Positions 48,840-58,141 of a stretch of 64,000 bases of DNA are shown in pieces; within the stretch, counting starts at the first letter, position 1; every line of letters begins with the position of its first letter. The position numbers were made by a program, and so were the translations under genes. Origin of the DNA: Pseudomonadota bacterium (GTDB lineage Bacteria; Pseudomonadota; Gammaproteobacteria; Burkholderiales; Rhodocyclaceae); NCBI GenBank assembly GCA_018241725.1, contig JAFEDI010000077.1:95806-159805 (forward strand). Direction: 5' to 3'. The notes beneath the pieces were generated by a model, which worked only from the letters and a program-made list of their open reading frames with translations, had not been told where the DNA came from and did not search any database.

Positions 48840-49874
48840 CTAACCCAGATTGCGGACCAAAACAGGCCCCAACCAATTAGCCACCCCAAGGGGAAGGCGC
48901 TTCCATAGCGCGATAAAGGCTCGATACTTGGGATTCATGGGATTATTCTGTGGAACAGAGTCCCGCTTGAAAAGGCGGTACTCGTAGGACAGTGGCACGG
49001 GCTCAAACCCCCAGTTTTTCTTGAAGTGATAGGGCCCCGTTCCAACCTTGCTACGCCCATAGTCAAAAATACGGCATCCGCGCAAAGCAGCGTGACGCAT
49101 CAACTCCCAATACTTGAAATCATTAGCGGCCAGATCGCGCGCAGCAACATCGTCTCCAGCGTAGTAAGGCAGAATCTCGTCACGAAAATAGAAGGTAAGC
49201 ACGGAAGAGAGCGGTTTTCCATCATCGGTGGTCACTGTCATGATGTCGCAATCCTTACCGAAAACCTGTAGCAAGGCCTCAAAGAACTTCTTGGGCAACG
49301 CCGGAGTACCGTGCCTCAGCACATTATCGGAATACAGGGCAAAAAAACGATCTGCAGAATCGTCAACAGCGCTACGCAGCCCGTTCTTGATTCCCTTGCG
49401 CACCATGGCTCTCTGCTTGCGCGGGATGGCCTGCATGTTCGCCTCATCGTCTGCCTGAATCTCCTTGCGGAAAGTCACATACAAATCCTGCTTGGGCCAC
49501 TCAGAATGACGTTCATGGAGATTCCTATACTCCAGATGCTGGACGCCAACCTTTTGCGCCAGTTCCTCGGCAGCAGCCTCCAGGGCGTACACTGCCTCCG
49601 CGTCATTGCCCGCCACCCCCCCATAGACAGCGAAAGGCAACGATGTGAGTGCATGACCAAATAAAGCGCTCTTTACTTCGACCAAAGGAAGGACGGCAAC
49701 AATTTCTCTACCGCGCTCTGCCAACCAATAGTGTGTTCGATGCCGGAAAATCCTCTGCATCAGATCCCGCCATTCGATTCTATGGAAGAAAGTCGCATCG
49801 GGACTGGCAAACACAAATTCGTTCCAGCGCGCTGCATCGCTATCCACAAAGGGACGGACAATCACATCAGACAT
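48840..49874 (-). CDS. XrtA-system FemAB-related protein
   Basis: 344-aa GNAT-fold FemAB-like protein (TIGR03019). Marks: FFHRIEWRDLM, PYYAGDDVAARDLAANDFKYWELM and FDYGRSKVGTGPYHFKKNWGF. FemAB enzymes add amino acids from aminoacyl-tRNA to cell-wall precursors; in EPS loci it may decorate the polymer. It follows the deacetylase by 9 bp. Confidence 0.93.
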   Translation of the reverse strand: MSDVIVRPFVDSDAARWNEFVFASPDATFFHRIEWRDLMQRIFRHRTHYWLAERGREIVAVLPLVEVKSALFGHALTSLPFAVYGGVAGNDAEAVYALEAAAEELAQKVGVQHLEYRNLHERHSEWPKQDLYVTFRKEIQADDEANMQAIPRKQRAMVRKGIKNGLRSAVDDSADRFFALYSDNVLRHGTPALPKKFFEALLQVFGKDCDIMTVTTDDGKPLSSVLTFYFRDEILPYYAGDDVAARDLAANDFKYWELMRHAALRGCRIFDYGRSKVGTGPYHFKKNWGFEPVPLSYEYRLFKRDSVPQNNPMNPKYRAFIALWKRLPLGVANWLGPVLVRNLG

Positions 49875-49883
49875 TGCAGAACC

Positions 49884-50747
49884 TTAAACAGTAGGCTTGG
49901 CCAGCGGGAGAAACACTTCATCCATCCGCCCCCAAGCAAAATCCCGCAAGAGACGCTGCAGACGTGCTTCAGTACGCGAGAGGTTAACGTAATGCCGGAA
50001 ACGGGTCTTGGCACTCGCCTGCGACACGACTGGCTGCCCAGGGTCAATCTCCCATGGATGGAAATAAAAGATTGCCGGTTTGCCGTCAGTTTCATTCACT
50101 TTCCGAATTCCCCAGGAGGAAACGGAATAAGGCAGAAGCCGAAAATAGCCCCCACCACCTACTGGCCAGTTACGCCCAAAACCACGCACAGTACTGATCG
50201 GGATCTCGATGAGCCCTCTGCCAACCACATAAGGGAAGCGAGGCGCATCTGGCACTCCGTAATGATCGTGCTTCACGGGATAGACGCTTGAACTATAACT
50301 ATATCCCGCCTCTTCAATGCAAGCATGCGCCCATGGATTAGACTGACCGATGGAAAAACTCGGAGCGCGATAACCGCTTACCTGGCAACTCGCGATATCC
50401 TCCAACACCACCTTAGCTAACTTGATGTCTGCTAGGAAGGCCTCGGGAGTCTGCGCACTGGCCCTCTCGTGGCCATATCCATGACTCGCCAGTTCATGGC
50501 CCTCCGCTGTAATCTGACGAATTAGCTTCGGGTAGCGCTCGGCGATCCAGCCCAATGTAAAGAAAGTCGCTCTAGCGCCTTCCTCCTGCAGGAGTTCCAG
50601 AATCCGCTGAACGTTCCGCTCCACTCGGCAGGGCGTATTGTCCCAAACATCCTTAGGAAAATGCGGGGCCAAGGCTGACACCTGAAAATAATCTTCCACA
50701 TCGATTGTCAACGCGTTTCGAACAGAAGGTTCGCTGAAACTCTTCAT
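49884..50747 (-). CDS. XrtA-system polysaccharide deacetylase (DUF3473)
   Basis: 287-aa deacetylase (TIGR03006): DVEDYF (16-21) with the metal-binding Asp, a GHELASHGYGHER His motif, and the C-terminal DUF3473 extension (FYFHPWEIDPGQP, RFRHYVNLSRTEARLQ). Predicted to remove acetyl groups from the exopolysaccharide. Its start overlaps the ATPase stop by 4 bp. Confidence 0.94.
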   Translation of the reverse strand: MKSFSEPSVRNALTIDVEDYFQVSALAPHFPKDVWDNTPCRVERNVQRILELLQEEGARATFFTLGWIAERYPKLIRQITAEGHELASHGYGHERASAQTPEAFLADIKLAKVVLEDIASCQVSGYRAPSFSIGQSNPWAHACIEEAGYSYSSSVYPVKHDHYGVPDAPRFPYVVGRGLIEIPISTVRGFGRNWPVGGGGYFRLLPYSVSSWGIRKVNETDGKPAIFYFHPWEIDPGQPVVSQASAKTRFRHYVNLSRTEARLQRLLRDFAWGRMDEVFLPLAKPTV

Positions 50748-51823
50748 TGTGAGCCTGTATCACTTTCCGGCCCGGAAGCCTCCCGTGCAGTTCCGATCAA
50801 CTGAGAAAGCGCATTCAATGTTACCGACAAGGTCCGCTCCAATAGCGCGATACGCTCCTCGATACGCGCAGCGTCATAACCCGGACCAATCTCTGCCAAC
50901 GCCCGCGCGGCCTGAGGATTAGCCAGGATTGCCTGCAGATCCACACCGGCAGTCATAAGTCCCACCACCTGTCGTGAGAAATCAACCGAACCGGAGCCAC
51001 TCTCGGGAACTACCTGTTCTTCACGCATCTCGGTCACTGTCTGCTCGACGATTTCACCTGAGATTCGCCGCTCCTCCCCAAGAAAAGCGGCCAGCATAAT
51101 CCTGTCACACAGCGCATTGATACGACGTGGAATTCCCCCGCTATACTTGAAAATCCCTGCCATTGCCTCCGCATCGAAAGCAGGATTTCCCTTCCAACCG
51201 ACACAAGTCAGCCGGTGTTCTACGTACGCCTGCGTCTCCTGCAAATCAAGGGGCCCCAGATGATAGGAGGCAATGACCCGCTGGCGAAGCTGGATCATTT
51301 CCGGACTCTGCATGATCTTTCGGAACTCAGGCTGTCCGACCAAGAAACTTTGCAACAATGCGTGGTCTTCCAACTGGAAATTGGAGAGCATGCGCAGTTC
51401 TTCCACCGCTCGCGGCGTGAGATTCTGCGCCTCATCCACAATCAACAGTGCACGCTTTCCCTTCGCTGTCGTGGAAACCAGAAAAGACTCGATCGCCAGC
51501 AGCAGTTCGCTCTTGGAGAGGTTTCTGCTCGGAATACCAAAAGAAGCGGCAACCAGCCTAAGGATGTCGTCCGCATCGATCTGAGTGCTTACAAGGTTCG
51601 CCGCAATAATCTTGCCCGGATTCAGCTTTTCCAACAGGCTCCGCACCAAAAGGGTCTTACCCGCCCCAACTTCACCCGTTATGACTATAAAACCCTCGTT
51701 TTGATGAAGCCCATATTCCAGATAGGCCATTGCCCGGCGGTGACCACGACTGCCGTAAAAGAAACTTGGATCGGGATTAAGTTGAAAGGGCTTTCCCTTG
51801 AGACCGAAATGGGCTTCGTACAT
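50744..51823 (-). CDS. XrtA-associated ExeA/GspA-like ATPase
   Basis: 359-aa AAA+ ATPase (TIGR03015) starting MYEAHFGLKGKPFQLNPDP, with Walker A GEVGAGKT (50-57), Walker B LLIVDEAQNL, and IPRRINALCDRIMLAAFL. The C-terminal about 90 residues form a non-conserved, probably coiled tail. It likely powers or gates an EPS/protein export step; role not established. Good coupling to its neighbours (8 bp from the OM protein). Confidence 0.94.
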   Translation of the reverse strand: MYEAHFGLKGKPFQLNPDPSFFYGSRGHRRAMAYLEYGLHQNEGFIVITGEVGAGKTLLVRSLLEKLNPGKIIAANLVSTQIDADDILRLVAASFGIPSRNLSKSELLLAIESFLVSTTAKGKRALLIVDEAQNLTPRAVEELRMLSNFQLEDHALLQSFLVGQPEFRKIMQSPEMIQLRQRVIASYHLGPLDLQETQAYVEHRLTCVGWKGNPAFDAEAMAGIFKYSGGIPRRINALCDRIMLAAFLGEERRISGEIVEQTVTEMREEQVVPESGSGSVDFSRQVVGLMTAGVDLQAILANPQAARALAEIGPGYDAARIEERIALLERTLSVTLNALSQLIGTAREASGPESDTGSQ

Positions 51824-51831
51824 ATACAGAA

Positions 51832-53427
51832 TCAGAACGTAATAAAGACGGAGCCAACAGCGGCATTCTCAGTATAGTTACTGGCGCCCTCACCCCGAAC
51901 ATTCCGAAGAGTCAGAATACCATTTGCCCTTCTGCCCAACCTGGAAACGAGGTCCGTAGATACACGGCGCATACGCACAGTTGGATCAAGCCCCACATTA
52001 GTTGTGTCACGAGAACTATTGGTGACGGCCAGACTCGCATTAGCAGACATATCCGCCGTCAACTTGTGACTGAGCACGACTGACGCACTGTTCTCCCTGA
52101 TACGACTTGCATTTTGAAAATCGCCGCCAACGGCGGAAAAAGACTGCTCGGAAAAGCTATTTCTTTCTGAATGAAAAGCAGAAAAAAACAAGGTATTACG
52201 TATCCCGAGAAGACTCATCTCAATACCCAAACGTCGATCCAGGAACAGTCCATTCGACAACACGGCCTGACTGATACCGATGTTCTGTGGCAGGCCCTGG
52301 GCCGTAATGAACTGACGAACAAACGCATCGCGCTCTACAACATTTGGATGGCTGCTTTGCATCAAGGACATCAGGAGATCATAAGTGCTGATGGCCGAAA
52401 ACGCCGCCAGTGACTGGCTCGTCGAGTTGACATCCTTCGAATACACGAGTTTAGCTGTATACCTCGGACCGCGATGTTCGGCAGAAATCTGAAATCCGGG
52501 ACCAAAAAAACGATCCTCCCAAAGCACCGACAACTTGGTTACTGGACTTGGCGTCCAGTCGGCTCCTGCACCGTATATGCTGGAACGTTTCGTATCAGCG
52601 GTGAGAATATTATTACCTTCAACACCCCCGATAAGCCTTAATTGAAGCTGCGGCGTCGTTTTCAATTGACCAGTGAAGCGGACGATCTGCTGCTTCAAGT
52701 CTCGCGCCCCCGACGTGGACATGACACTATCCGACCCAGCCAGCGACCAGCCAATATTTCCAAACGCCGCTGGATCGCCGACATTGAAAGAGAGCGCGTT
52801 GTTCCTGCTTGACTTGAACCCACCCCCCGAGCTCGTAGTCTCACCAAGCAAGTACCGAATTTCGGCACTTCCTGCATCTCCAAAGCGCTCCATAAAGGTT
52901 GGCGCCACCGAGAAATTACGAACCTCACCAATATTGCTGGTCCCTGTGACCGAATCGGCAGCTTGAGGGGCAAATACAGATAAGGTCTCCCGGGTGACAG
53001 ATGCATTCAAATCAATGAACCCATGCTGCCTCCATGCCTCTACGCGACCGGCGCCGCGCATGGTCAGATAGCTTTGATTGCGACTCGGATCTTCGCCGTA
53101 AAAGGTTCCATTAAACGCTGCCTGCAAATTGCCCTGTATGGCACCGGTTCCGGAGCTGACGCTCACCGTCGGACTGACTTGCGTGATGAAATCCGAACGG
53201 GCCTCCGAACTCTTGGACAACATGACGTTGTCAGTGAAAGTCTCGGTCAATGCAACGGAGGGGACAACACTCAACGGGGAGCGCGACATATCTGAATCGG
53301 CGCCTCTTGCGCCAATGGTCACGGGAAGCTGTTGCGCATGCGCCAGCCCACCGATGGAACCAGCCAGAACTGTCAGACAACATGGAAAGATTGACAACTT
53401 GCGCATCGATTGACGACGAAATCTCAC
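51832..53427 (-). CDS. XrtA-system outer-membrane beta-barrel protein (TIGR03016 type)
   Basis: 531-aa secreted protein. A GTG at 53427 overlaps the kinase stop (GTGA) and has SD AAGGAT, so it is preferred over ATG 53406; either way a signal peptide (CCLTVLAGSIGGLAHAQ) follows. The rest is beta-rich with many alternating strands, in the way of a barrel, ending in GSVFITF (C-terminal Phe). Presumed EPS export or surface component. Weakly conserved, so the call rests on position plus architecture. Confidence 0.85.
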   Translation of the reverse strand: MRFRRQSMRKLSIFPCCLTVLAGSIGGLAHAQQLPVTIGARGADSDMSRSPLSVVPSVALTETFTDNVMLSKSSEARSDFITQVSPTVSVSSGTGAIQGNLQAAFNGTFYGEDPSRNQSYLTMRGAGRVEAWRQHGFIDLNASVTRETLSVFAPQAADSVTGTSNIGEVRNFSVAPTFMERFGDAGSAEIRYLLGETTSSGGGFKSSRNNALSFNVGDPAAFGNIGWSLAGSDSVMSTSGARDLKQQIVRFTGQLKTTPQLQLRLIGGVEGNNILTADTKRSSIYGAGADWTPSPVTKLSVLWEDRFFGPGFQISAEHRGPRYTAKLVYSKDVNSTSQSLAAFSAISTYDLLMSLMQSSHPNVVERDAFVRQFITAQGLPQNIGISQAVLSNGLFLDRRLGIEMSLLGIRNTLFFSAFHSERNSFSEQSFSAVGGDFQNASRIRENSASVVLSHKLTADMSANASLAVTNSSRDTTNVGLDPTVRMRRVSTDLVSRLGRRANGILTLRNVRGEGASNYTENAAVGSVFITF

Positions 53428-54395
53428 GTCTTATCCTTCGACCCATGTCCATAACCATAGCCATAACCATAGCCGTAGCCATAGCCATAGCCATAGGAAT
53501 CACTCCCGGCATGCTGTGTTTTATTCAACAACATCAAACGTACCGGGCAAGCATCGATCGTCGCCAATGCCTGTGTAACTGCAGCTCGAGTTGTCTTGTG
53601 TGCTTCAACCACCATGACGATCTGCCCCATATGGGTGGCAAGTACTCGGGACTCCGTAGTCACCAACAGCGGCGGAGAATCGAAAACAATAATTCGATCT
53701 GAGTAACGCTCCGCCAGCTCCGCCAAAAGGCTAATCATCGCATCGCTAGCCAGAAACTCGGTTGCCCGAGGATGAGGCGTCCCTGCAGGCAGGAGGCTCA
53801 ATTTTTCAATATTGGTCTTGAGCAAAACGTCGCCAAGTTTGACATCACTCGACGTCATTACGTCCATCAACCCCTTTCGAGGCGGCAAACCGAGTACGTT
53901 CAGAACTGACGGCCTTGACACATCCGCGTCGATCAGCAACACCGTATGATCGAGCTCCATCGCCATGCTGATCGCAAGATTGATCGAACTGAAGCTCTTG
54001 CCCTCGCCCGGCAGCGAGCTGGTCACCATGATCAGATTCGCATTCTTGACTTCTGCAGCCCCTTTGCCCTGCACGTTTCGCAACAGAGGGCGTTTGATGA
54101 TCCGGAATTCGTCGCCAATCAACGAGCGCGGCGCATTCGGAGTCACGATTCCGAGCGAAGTCAATCGGTCAAGATCGATTTCTACATAACGGTCACTCGC
54201 ACTGTTAGTGCTGGTTGCCGGAGCGGAATCTGCTGACTGGGGCGTTGTATTCGGCGTCTCCTTCGACGGAGCAGCCAGTACAGCCGGAGCCGGCTCTGCC
54301 CCCGCCTCATTCAGGATCTCGGTTTGAGGTACATCGCTTGCACCGGCTTTTTGCAGCTGCTCAAGCCGTTCAACAGCCTTCTCGATAATGCTCAT
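53424..54395 (-). CDS. XrtA-associated tyrosine autokinase
   Basis: 323-aa BY-kinase-like protein (TIGR03018). An N-terminal 110-residue low-complexity region is followed by the P-loop kinase domain: Walker A SSLPGEGKS (126-134), Walker A' LLIDADVSRPS (153-163), Walker B IIVFDSPP (235-242). The C-terminus is an alternating Gly-Tyr tail with eight Tyr (301-315), the likely autophosphorylation cluster. Works with the chain-length protein encoded just upstream to control polymer length. Confidence 0.95.
   Translation of the reverse strand: MSIIEKAVERLEQLQKAGASDVPQTEILNEAGAEPAPAVLAAPSKETPNTTPQSADSAPATSTNSASDRYVEIDLDRLTSLGIVTPNAPRSLIGDEFRIIKRPLLRNVQGKGAAEVKNANLIMVTSSLPGEGKSFSSINLAISMAMELDHTVLLIDADVSRPSVLNVLGLPPRKGLMDVMTSSDVKLGDVLLKTNIEKLSLLPAGTPHPRATEFLASDAMISLLAELAERYSDRIIVFDSPPLLVTTESRVLATHMGQIVMVVEAHKTTRAAVTQALATIDACPVRLMLLNKTQHAGSDSYGYGYGYGYGYGYGYGHGSKDKT
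53448..53495 (-). repeat. Hexanucleotide repeat coding a Gly-Tyr tail
   Basis: About eight imperfect copies of a 6-bp unit (TATGGC on the minus strand, with TATGGT and TACGGC variants) coding alternating Tyr and Gly at residues 301-315. Prone to slipped-strand length change in frame. Confidence 0.9.
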
Positions 54396-54403
54396 GTTTT
54401 ACC

Positions 54404-55972
54404 TCAACCCATCCTGGTCAATATCAGGGAGACGGTCATCGCACCAAACAGGCAGACAAGTCCCCCTACTGCACACAGGAATGCGATCTTTCCACGGCGC
54501 TGCTTGCGCAAGAATTCAGAATCGGCCAGCCTGCTCACAGATCCAAGCACTGCTAATCCAGTCACCTCCCGCAGAGCGGAACTGTCAGCAAAAGTCGGGC
54601 GAATCTGACTCATCAGGAAAGTCACTACGGCCCCCAGCAGTAAAGCAGCTCCACCGCCGGCAGGCATCAACAGCAAGCGATTGGGCGCCGTTGGTTTGCT
54701 CGGAACAGTAGGTGGATCAATCAGACGAAAATCAGCCACGCCAGACGTTGCCCCCATTTCCACCGCCATCGCAGCCGACTCACGCCGGGCAACCAAAGCA
54801 TCGTAATTGCGCTTATTGATGTCGTAGTCCCGGTTGAGCTGAGTGAATTCAGCCTCAAGTTGCGGCAACATCCGGGAGGATGCAGTCAACGCCTGAACCC
54901 GGCTTTCATATTCCGCCACCCGAGCCTTGAGCGAAGCAACATTGGCTTCTGCCTCTGCCAGCGACATCTTCAGTTGCTGGTACACAGGATTCGCATTTAC
55001 GGAAGGCACATGGGCCCCGCCGCTTGTCGCCGCCGCTTTACGACGCGCCTGAACTTCGCTGGCCTTTTGGGCCTCCAGGCTTTCAATCATCTTACGGGCG
55101 CCGATAACGTCAGGATGCTGCTCCGTATAGCGCTGAAGCAGGGAGTCCAGATTTTTCTTCAATACTTCGATACGCCCGTCCAACTCCGGAACGGATATGG
55201 AGGATAAGGTTGAGCTGGATGGATTCTCCGGCAAAAAGACGGGCTCTTCACCGGTAATCTGGCGCTTCAGGGCATCTCGTGAATTCTCTGCTTCACGCAA
55301 CGCCAGCCGCGCCTGATTGAGCTGCTCGTTAACTTCACTCATTCTCCCGAAATAGTCACGCCCACCACCGCCGACGCTGTTCAGATTTCGTAGCTTATAT
55401 TCCTTCAGACGGTTTTCCGCCTCTTCGAGCTTCTGCTCATAGCTCTTGATTTGCTCTTCAATAAATTTCCGAGCTGTGTCGGAATCCCTCCGCTTATCAC
55501 CCAGACCAGATTCAACAAACATGGAAACGAGCGATTGCACCACACGCTTGGCACGCTCCGCATCGGTATCGGTGTAAGCCAGCGTATATAGGTTATCCTG
55601 GCCCGCGATGCGGATCTCCAAGGACTTCGTAACCTTTGCTATCAGATTCTCACGCTCCTCCTTGCTCTTCACAGCCAGATCAAGGTCGGCCATGCGGATT
55701 AATTTCTCCACATTGGGACGACTGATCAGCGTCCGGCTTAGGATAACGATTTGCTGGTCGATGTTAGGCTGCACTGCCAAACCGGACATCAGCGGCTTGA
55801 GGATGGATTGCGTATCAACGTATACGCGGGCCGATGACTCGTAGCGATCAGGCAGCATGTAGACCGTTGCAGCCGCAATGGGGCCAACGATCCAAGCCAC
55901 GGCCAACCCCCACCAGCGGTATAGCCACATACTGCGCAGGACGCTCGACAACTGTCGGAGAATGTCTTCCAT
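54404..55972 (-). CDS. XrtA-system polysaccharide chain-length determinant (Wzz-like)
   Basis: 522-aa inner-membrane Wzz/GumC-type protein (TIGR03007). An N-terminal helix (about 21-40) after a Wzz-domain opening, periplasmic coiled coil (about 150-400 with EEQIKSYEQKLEEAENRL), and a C-terminal helix pair near 430-450 and 495-515. Sets polymer length together with the downstream kinase. Confidence 0.95.
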   Translation of the reverse strand: MEDILRQLSSVLRSMWLYRWWGLAVAWIVGPIAAATVYMLPDRYESSARVYVDTQSILKPLMSGLAVQPNIDQQIVILSRTLISRPNVEKLIRMADLDLAVKSKEERENLIAKVTKSLEIRIAGQDNLYTLAYTDTDAERAKRVVQSLVSMFVESGLGDKRRDSDTARKFIEEQIKSYEQKLEEAENRLKEYKLRNLNSVGGGGRDYFGRMSEVNEQLNQARLALREAENSRDALKRQITGEEPVFLPENPSSSTLSSISVPELDGRIEVLKKNLDSLLQRYTEQHPDVIGARKMIESLEAQKASEVQARRKAAATSGGAHVPSVNANPVYQQLKMSLAEAEANVASLKARVAEYESRVQALTASSRMLPQLEAEFTQLNRDYDINKRNYDALVARRESAAMAVEMGATSGVADFRLIDPPTVPSKPTAPNRLLLMPAGGGAALLLGAVVTFLMSQIRPTFADSSALREVTGLAVLGSVSRLADSEFLRKQRRGKIAFLCAVGGLVCLFGAMTVSLILTRMG

Positions 55973-56026
55973 TAGGAATTTCCGAAAACTGCCCCGGTAT
56001 ATCCCAGGGCGACATCAAGAGAAGAA

Positions 56027-56632
56027 TCAGAACCAGCTTTGAGGAATGATCAACACGTCGCCCGGCTTCATTTCCACATTGGCTGATACATCGCCACGCT
56101 TGATGAGATCTTTCAGACGAACCGTGTACTGCTTGTTACCCTCAGTGGTTCGCAGCAATGTCGCATGATTGCCGTCCGCAAAGTCGGTGATACCGCCGAC
56201 CGCTATCATCACATCCAGCAAGGACATTTGCTGGCGGTATGGCAGAGTCTGAGGTTTGGTGGCTTCGCCTAGTACGCGGATCTGCTCGGAGTATGGGCCG
56301 ACAAAATTCCCCACGATCACAGTGACAACCGGATCACGGATGTACTTCGCCAACGCCTTCTCGATCTCTCGGGCCAACGCCGTCGAATCCCGACCGGAAG
56401 CAGGTAGATCTTCAACCAGCGGGGTGGTGATCTTGCCATCGGGGCGAACGGGAACCGACATCGACAACTCGGGGTTACGCCACACGACGATGTTCAACGA
56501 ATCACCAGGGCCGATCAGGTAATTGTAGTCACTCGTTGCTGCCTTCGCCGGTGCAGGCGGGTAGGTTGTGGCACACCCCACCAAACCCGCGGCGATACAA
56601 GTCAGCACAGTCATCGTGAAAACACGTTTCAT
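56027..56632 (-). CDS. XrtA-system polysaccharide export lipoprotein (Wza-like)
   Basis: 201-aa outer-membrane lipoprotein (TIGR03027). ATG 56632 has an AGGGGA SD; a longer ATG at 56641 is less well spaced. Lipobox LVG-C20, then the export domain YLIGPGDSLNIVVWRNPEL and SLBB-like LDVMIAVGGITDFADG. It is the first gene of the minus-strand EPS run; the 184-bp spacer up to the DUF1302 gene must hold the main EPS promoter, but I could not fix one by eye. Confidence 0.94.
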   Translation of the reverse strand: MKRVFTMTVLTCIAAGLVGCATTYPPAPAKAATSDYNYLIGPGDSLNIVVWRNPELSMSVPVRPDGKITTPLVEDLPASGRDSTALAREIEKALAKYIRDPVVTVIVGNFVGPYSEQIRVLGEATKPQTLPYRQQMSLLDVMIAVGGITDFADGNHATLLRTTEGNKQYTVRLKDLIKRGDVSANVEMKPGDVLIIPQSWF

Positions 56633-56816
56633 AAGGTCCATCCCCTTAGTTCGGCCAACCCACAGCCGTCGAATGATAACAATCGGATATTACGGCAGCC
56701 TGCTGAGTGCCCCCGGAGAAAAACATCACGCCAACGGGAAAAGGCCCAGGAGTCAAGGCGCCAACCATCCCAAAGACATTAATTCAAGCGAACGTCCTAC
56801 CGAACGACCGAGCATT

Positions 56817-58109
56817 TCAAAAATACCAGCGCGCTTCGGTGTAAACCCGATCCTGATGATCATATCGGCCAAACACTCCCTGCGGTTTGCCACCGAAAAC
56901 ATCAGCGCCAAACGTAAGCCTCCAACTCTTGGATGCCGACCAAGTCACCTTCGGACGGAACATGTAATCCGTGCGATTGAGCATGGAAACCAACAATGCC
57001 TCAGCCTCCCACGCCCTGTTGAGCTTGGTGTTGAGCAGCACGCTGGCCCCACCCTCAGTACGTTCGAGCCCAGTGAACGGATCGTGATTGAGCATGCGAC
57101 GGGCAAAATACTGGAGATTCACCCGCCCATCATTGAACGCTGGGATGTCGACGCCTACAACATAATCGACCGTATTTTGAGCCGTGAGACCAAACGGGGC
57201 CGCCGGATTGTAACTATTGAATTTCCGCCCTCTAGTCTGGACGACTTCGCTCTTCAGCACAAAATCGCCAAAGTCCTTGGCCAGGGTTCCACCGGCCTGG
57301 CTGATACGCTCATGGCGGGGCTCGAACTCGTTCGCTCCAACCATGTAGAAGGTTTGTGCCACATCTTCACTACGGTAGTAGAAGCCCGACAGATCCCAGC
57401 CGCCAACCAGACGGGACAGCCGCCCCCCCCAATTGGTGTTGCCCATCGATGAATCCGGCTTTACCTCGCCACGAACATTCACCCCTTTTGGCAAAGGATA
57501 GAATTCGGCACCGGGCTTACCGATCTTGTCGTAACTGGGTACGGGAATCCAGATCAGCTCTGCATGCGTATCCCCAAAATAGTATTCAGCGCGGGCCGCC
57601 CACTGGGGGATCCGGAGTTGTTCGAAGTCCGGCAGGTAGAAGGTCCGTAAATCACGCGCAGAGACGACGTCAGCGAAGAACAAACCGACCATTTCCCCCC
57701 ACACAATTTGCTGACGGCCAATCCGGAAGTCCACATCACCGGCGGAAAAGTCTACGAAGGTTTCCCGGAAATTGAACTCGTATTGCTGGTCCCGCCTGAC
57801 CGCATCCGGATAGAAACCAGAGTCGATCCCGAAAACCGCATCCGCATCGGCCCGGCCGGAGATCTTCCATTTGAAAACATCTCCTCCCCCCTGTGCCGTC
57901 AGCTCGGCACGCCCCCGCGCCATCGACCAGTGCTCCGGCTTCGCATACGTTCGCGCCAGATCGAACTGTAGATGGCCACTCGTCTGGACCGGCTTGGAGT
58001 CCTCAAGCTCATCGACACCGAGATCCGGCTCCGCTGCAAGTGCATAACCTCCAGCAAACAGCCAAGCCAACGCCAGCCCGAGGCCGCCAAGTTTCAAAGT
58101 GAAGCGCAT
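56817..58109 (-). CDS. DUF1302-family outer-membrane protein
   Basis: 430-aa exported beta-barrel-type protein from ATG 58109 (SD AAGGGG; the longer frame starts with TTG). Signal peptide (LGLALAWLFAGGYALAA), then many alternating strands with RIGRQQIVWGE and the ending YTEARWYF. DUF1302/DUF1585-like proteins occur with LolA-like and ABC genes and may help lipid or hydrophobic-molecule traffic. Downstream of and probably coupled to the ATPase gene (32 bp after its stop). Confidence 0.85.
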   Translation of the reverse strand: MRFTLKLGGLGLALAWLFAGGYALAAEPDLGVDELEDSKPVQTSGHLQFDLARTYAKPEHWSMARGRAELTAQGGGDVFKWKISGRADADAVFGIDSGFYPDAVRRDQQYEFNFRETFVDFSAGDVDFRIGRQQIVWGEMVGLFFADVVSARDLRTFYLPDFEQLRIPQWAARAEYYFGDTHAELIWIPVPSYDKIGKPGAEFYPLPKGVNVRGEVKPDSSMGNTNWGGRLSRLVGGWDLSGFYYRSEDVAQTFYMVGANEFEPRHERISQAGGTLAKDFGDFVLKSEVVQTRGRKFNSYNPAAPFGLTAQNTVDYVVGVDIPAFNDGRVNLQYFARRMLNHDPFTGLERTEGGASVLLNTKLNRAWEAEALLVSMLNRTDYMFRPKVTWSASKSWRLTFGADVFGGKPQGVFGRYDHQDRVYTEARWYF

Positions 58110-58141
58110 CACTTTCCCCTTGTTTTCTCGTCTCAAATGAA

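Noticed and set aside
53448-53495. CRISPR-like or minisatellite array
   Set aside because: Six-bp units inside a coding frame with matching Gly-Tyr tail; no spacers.
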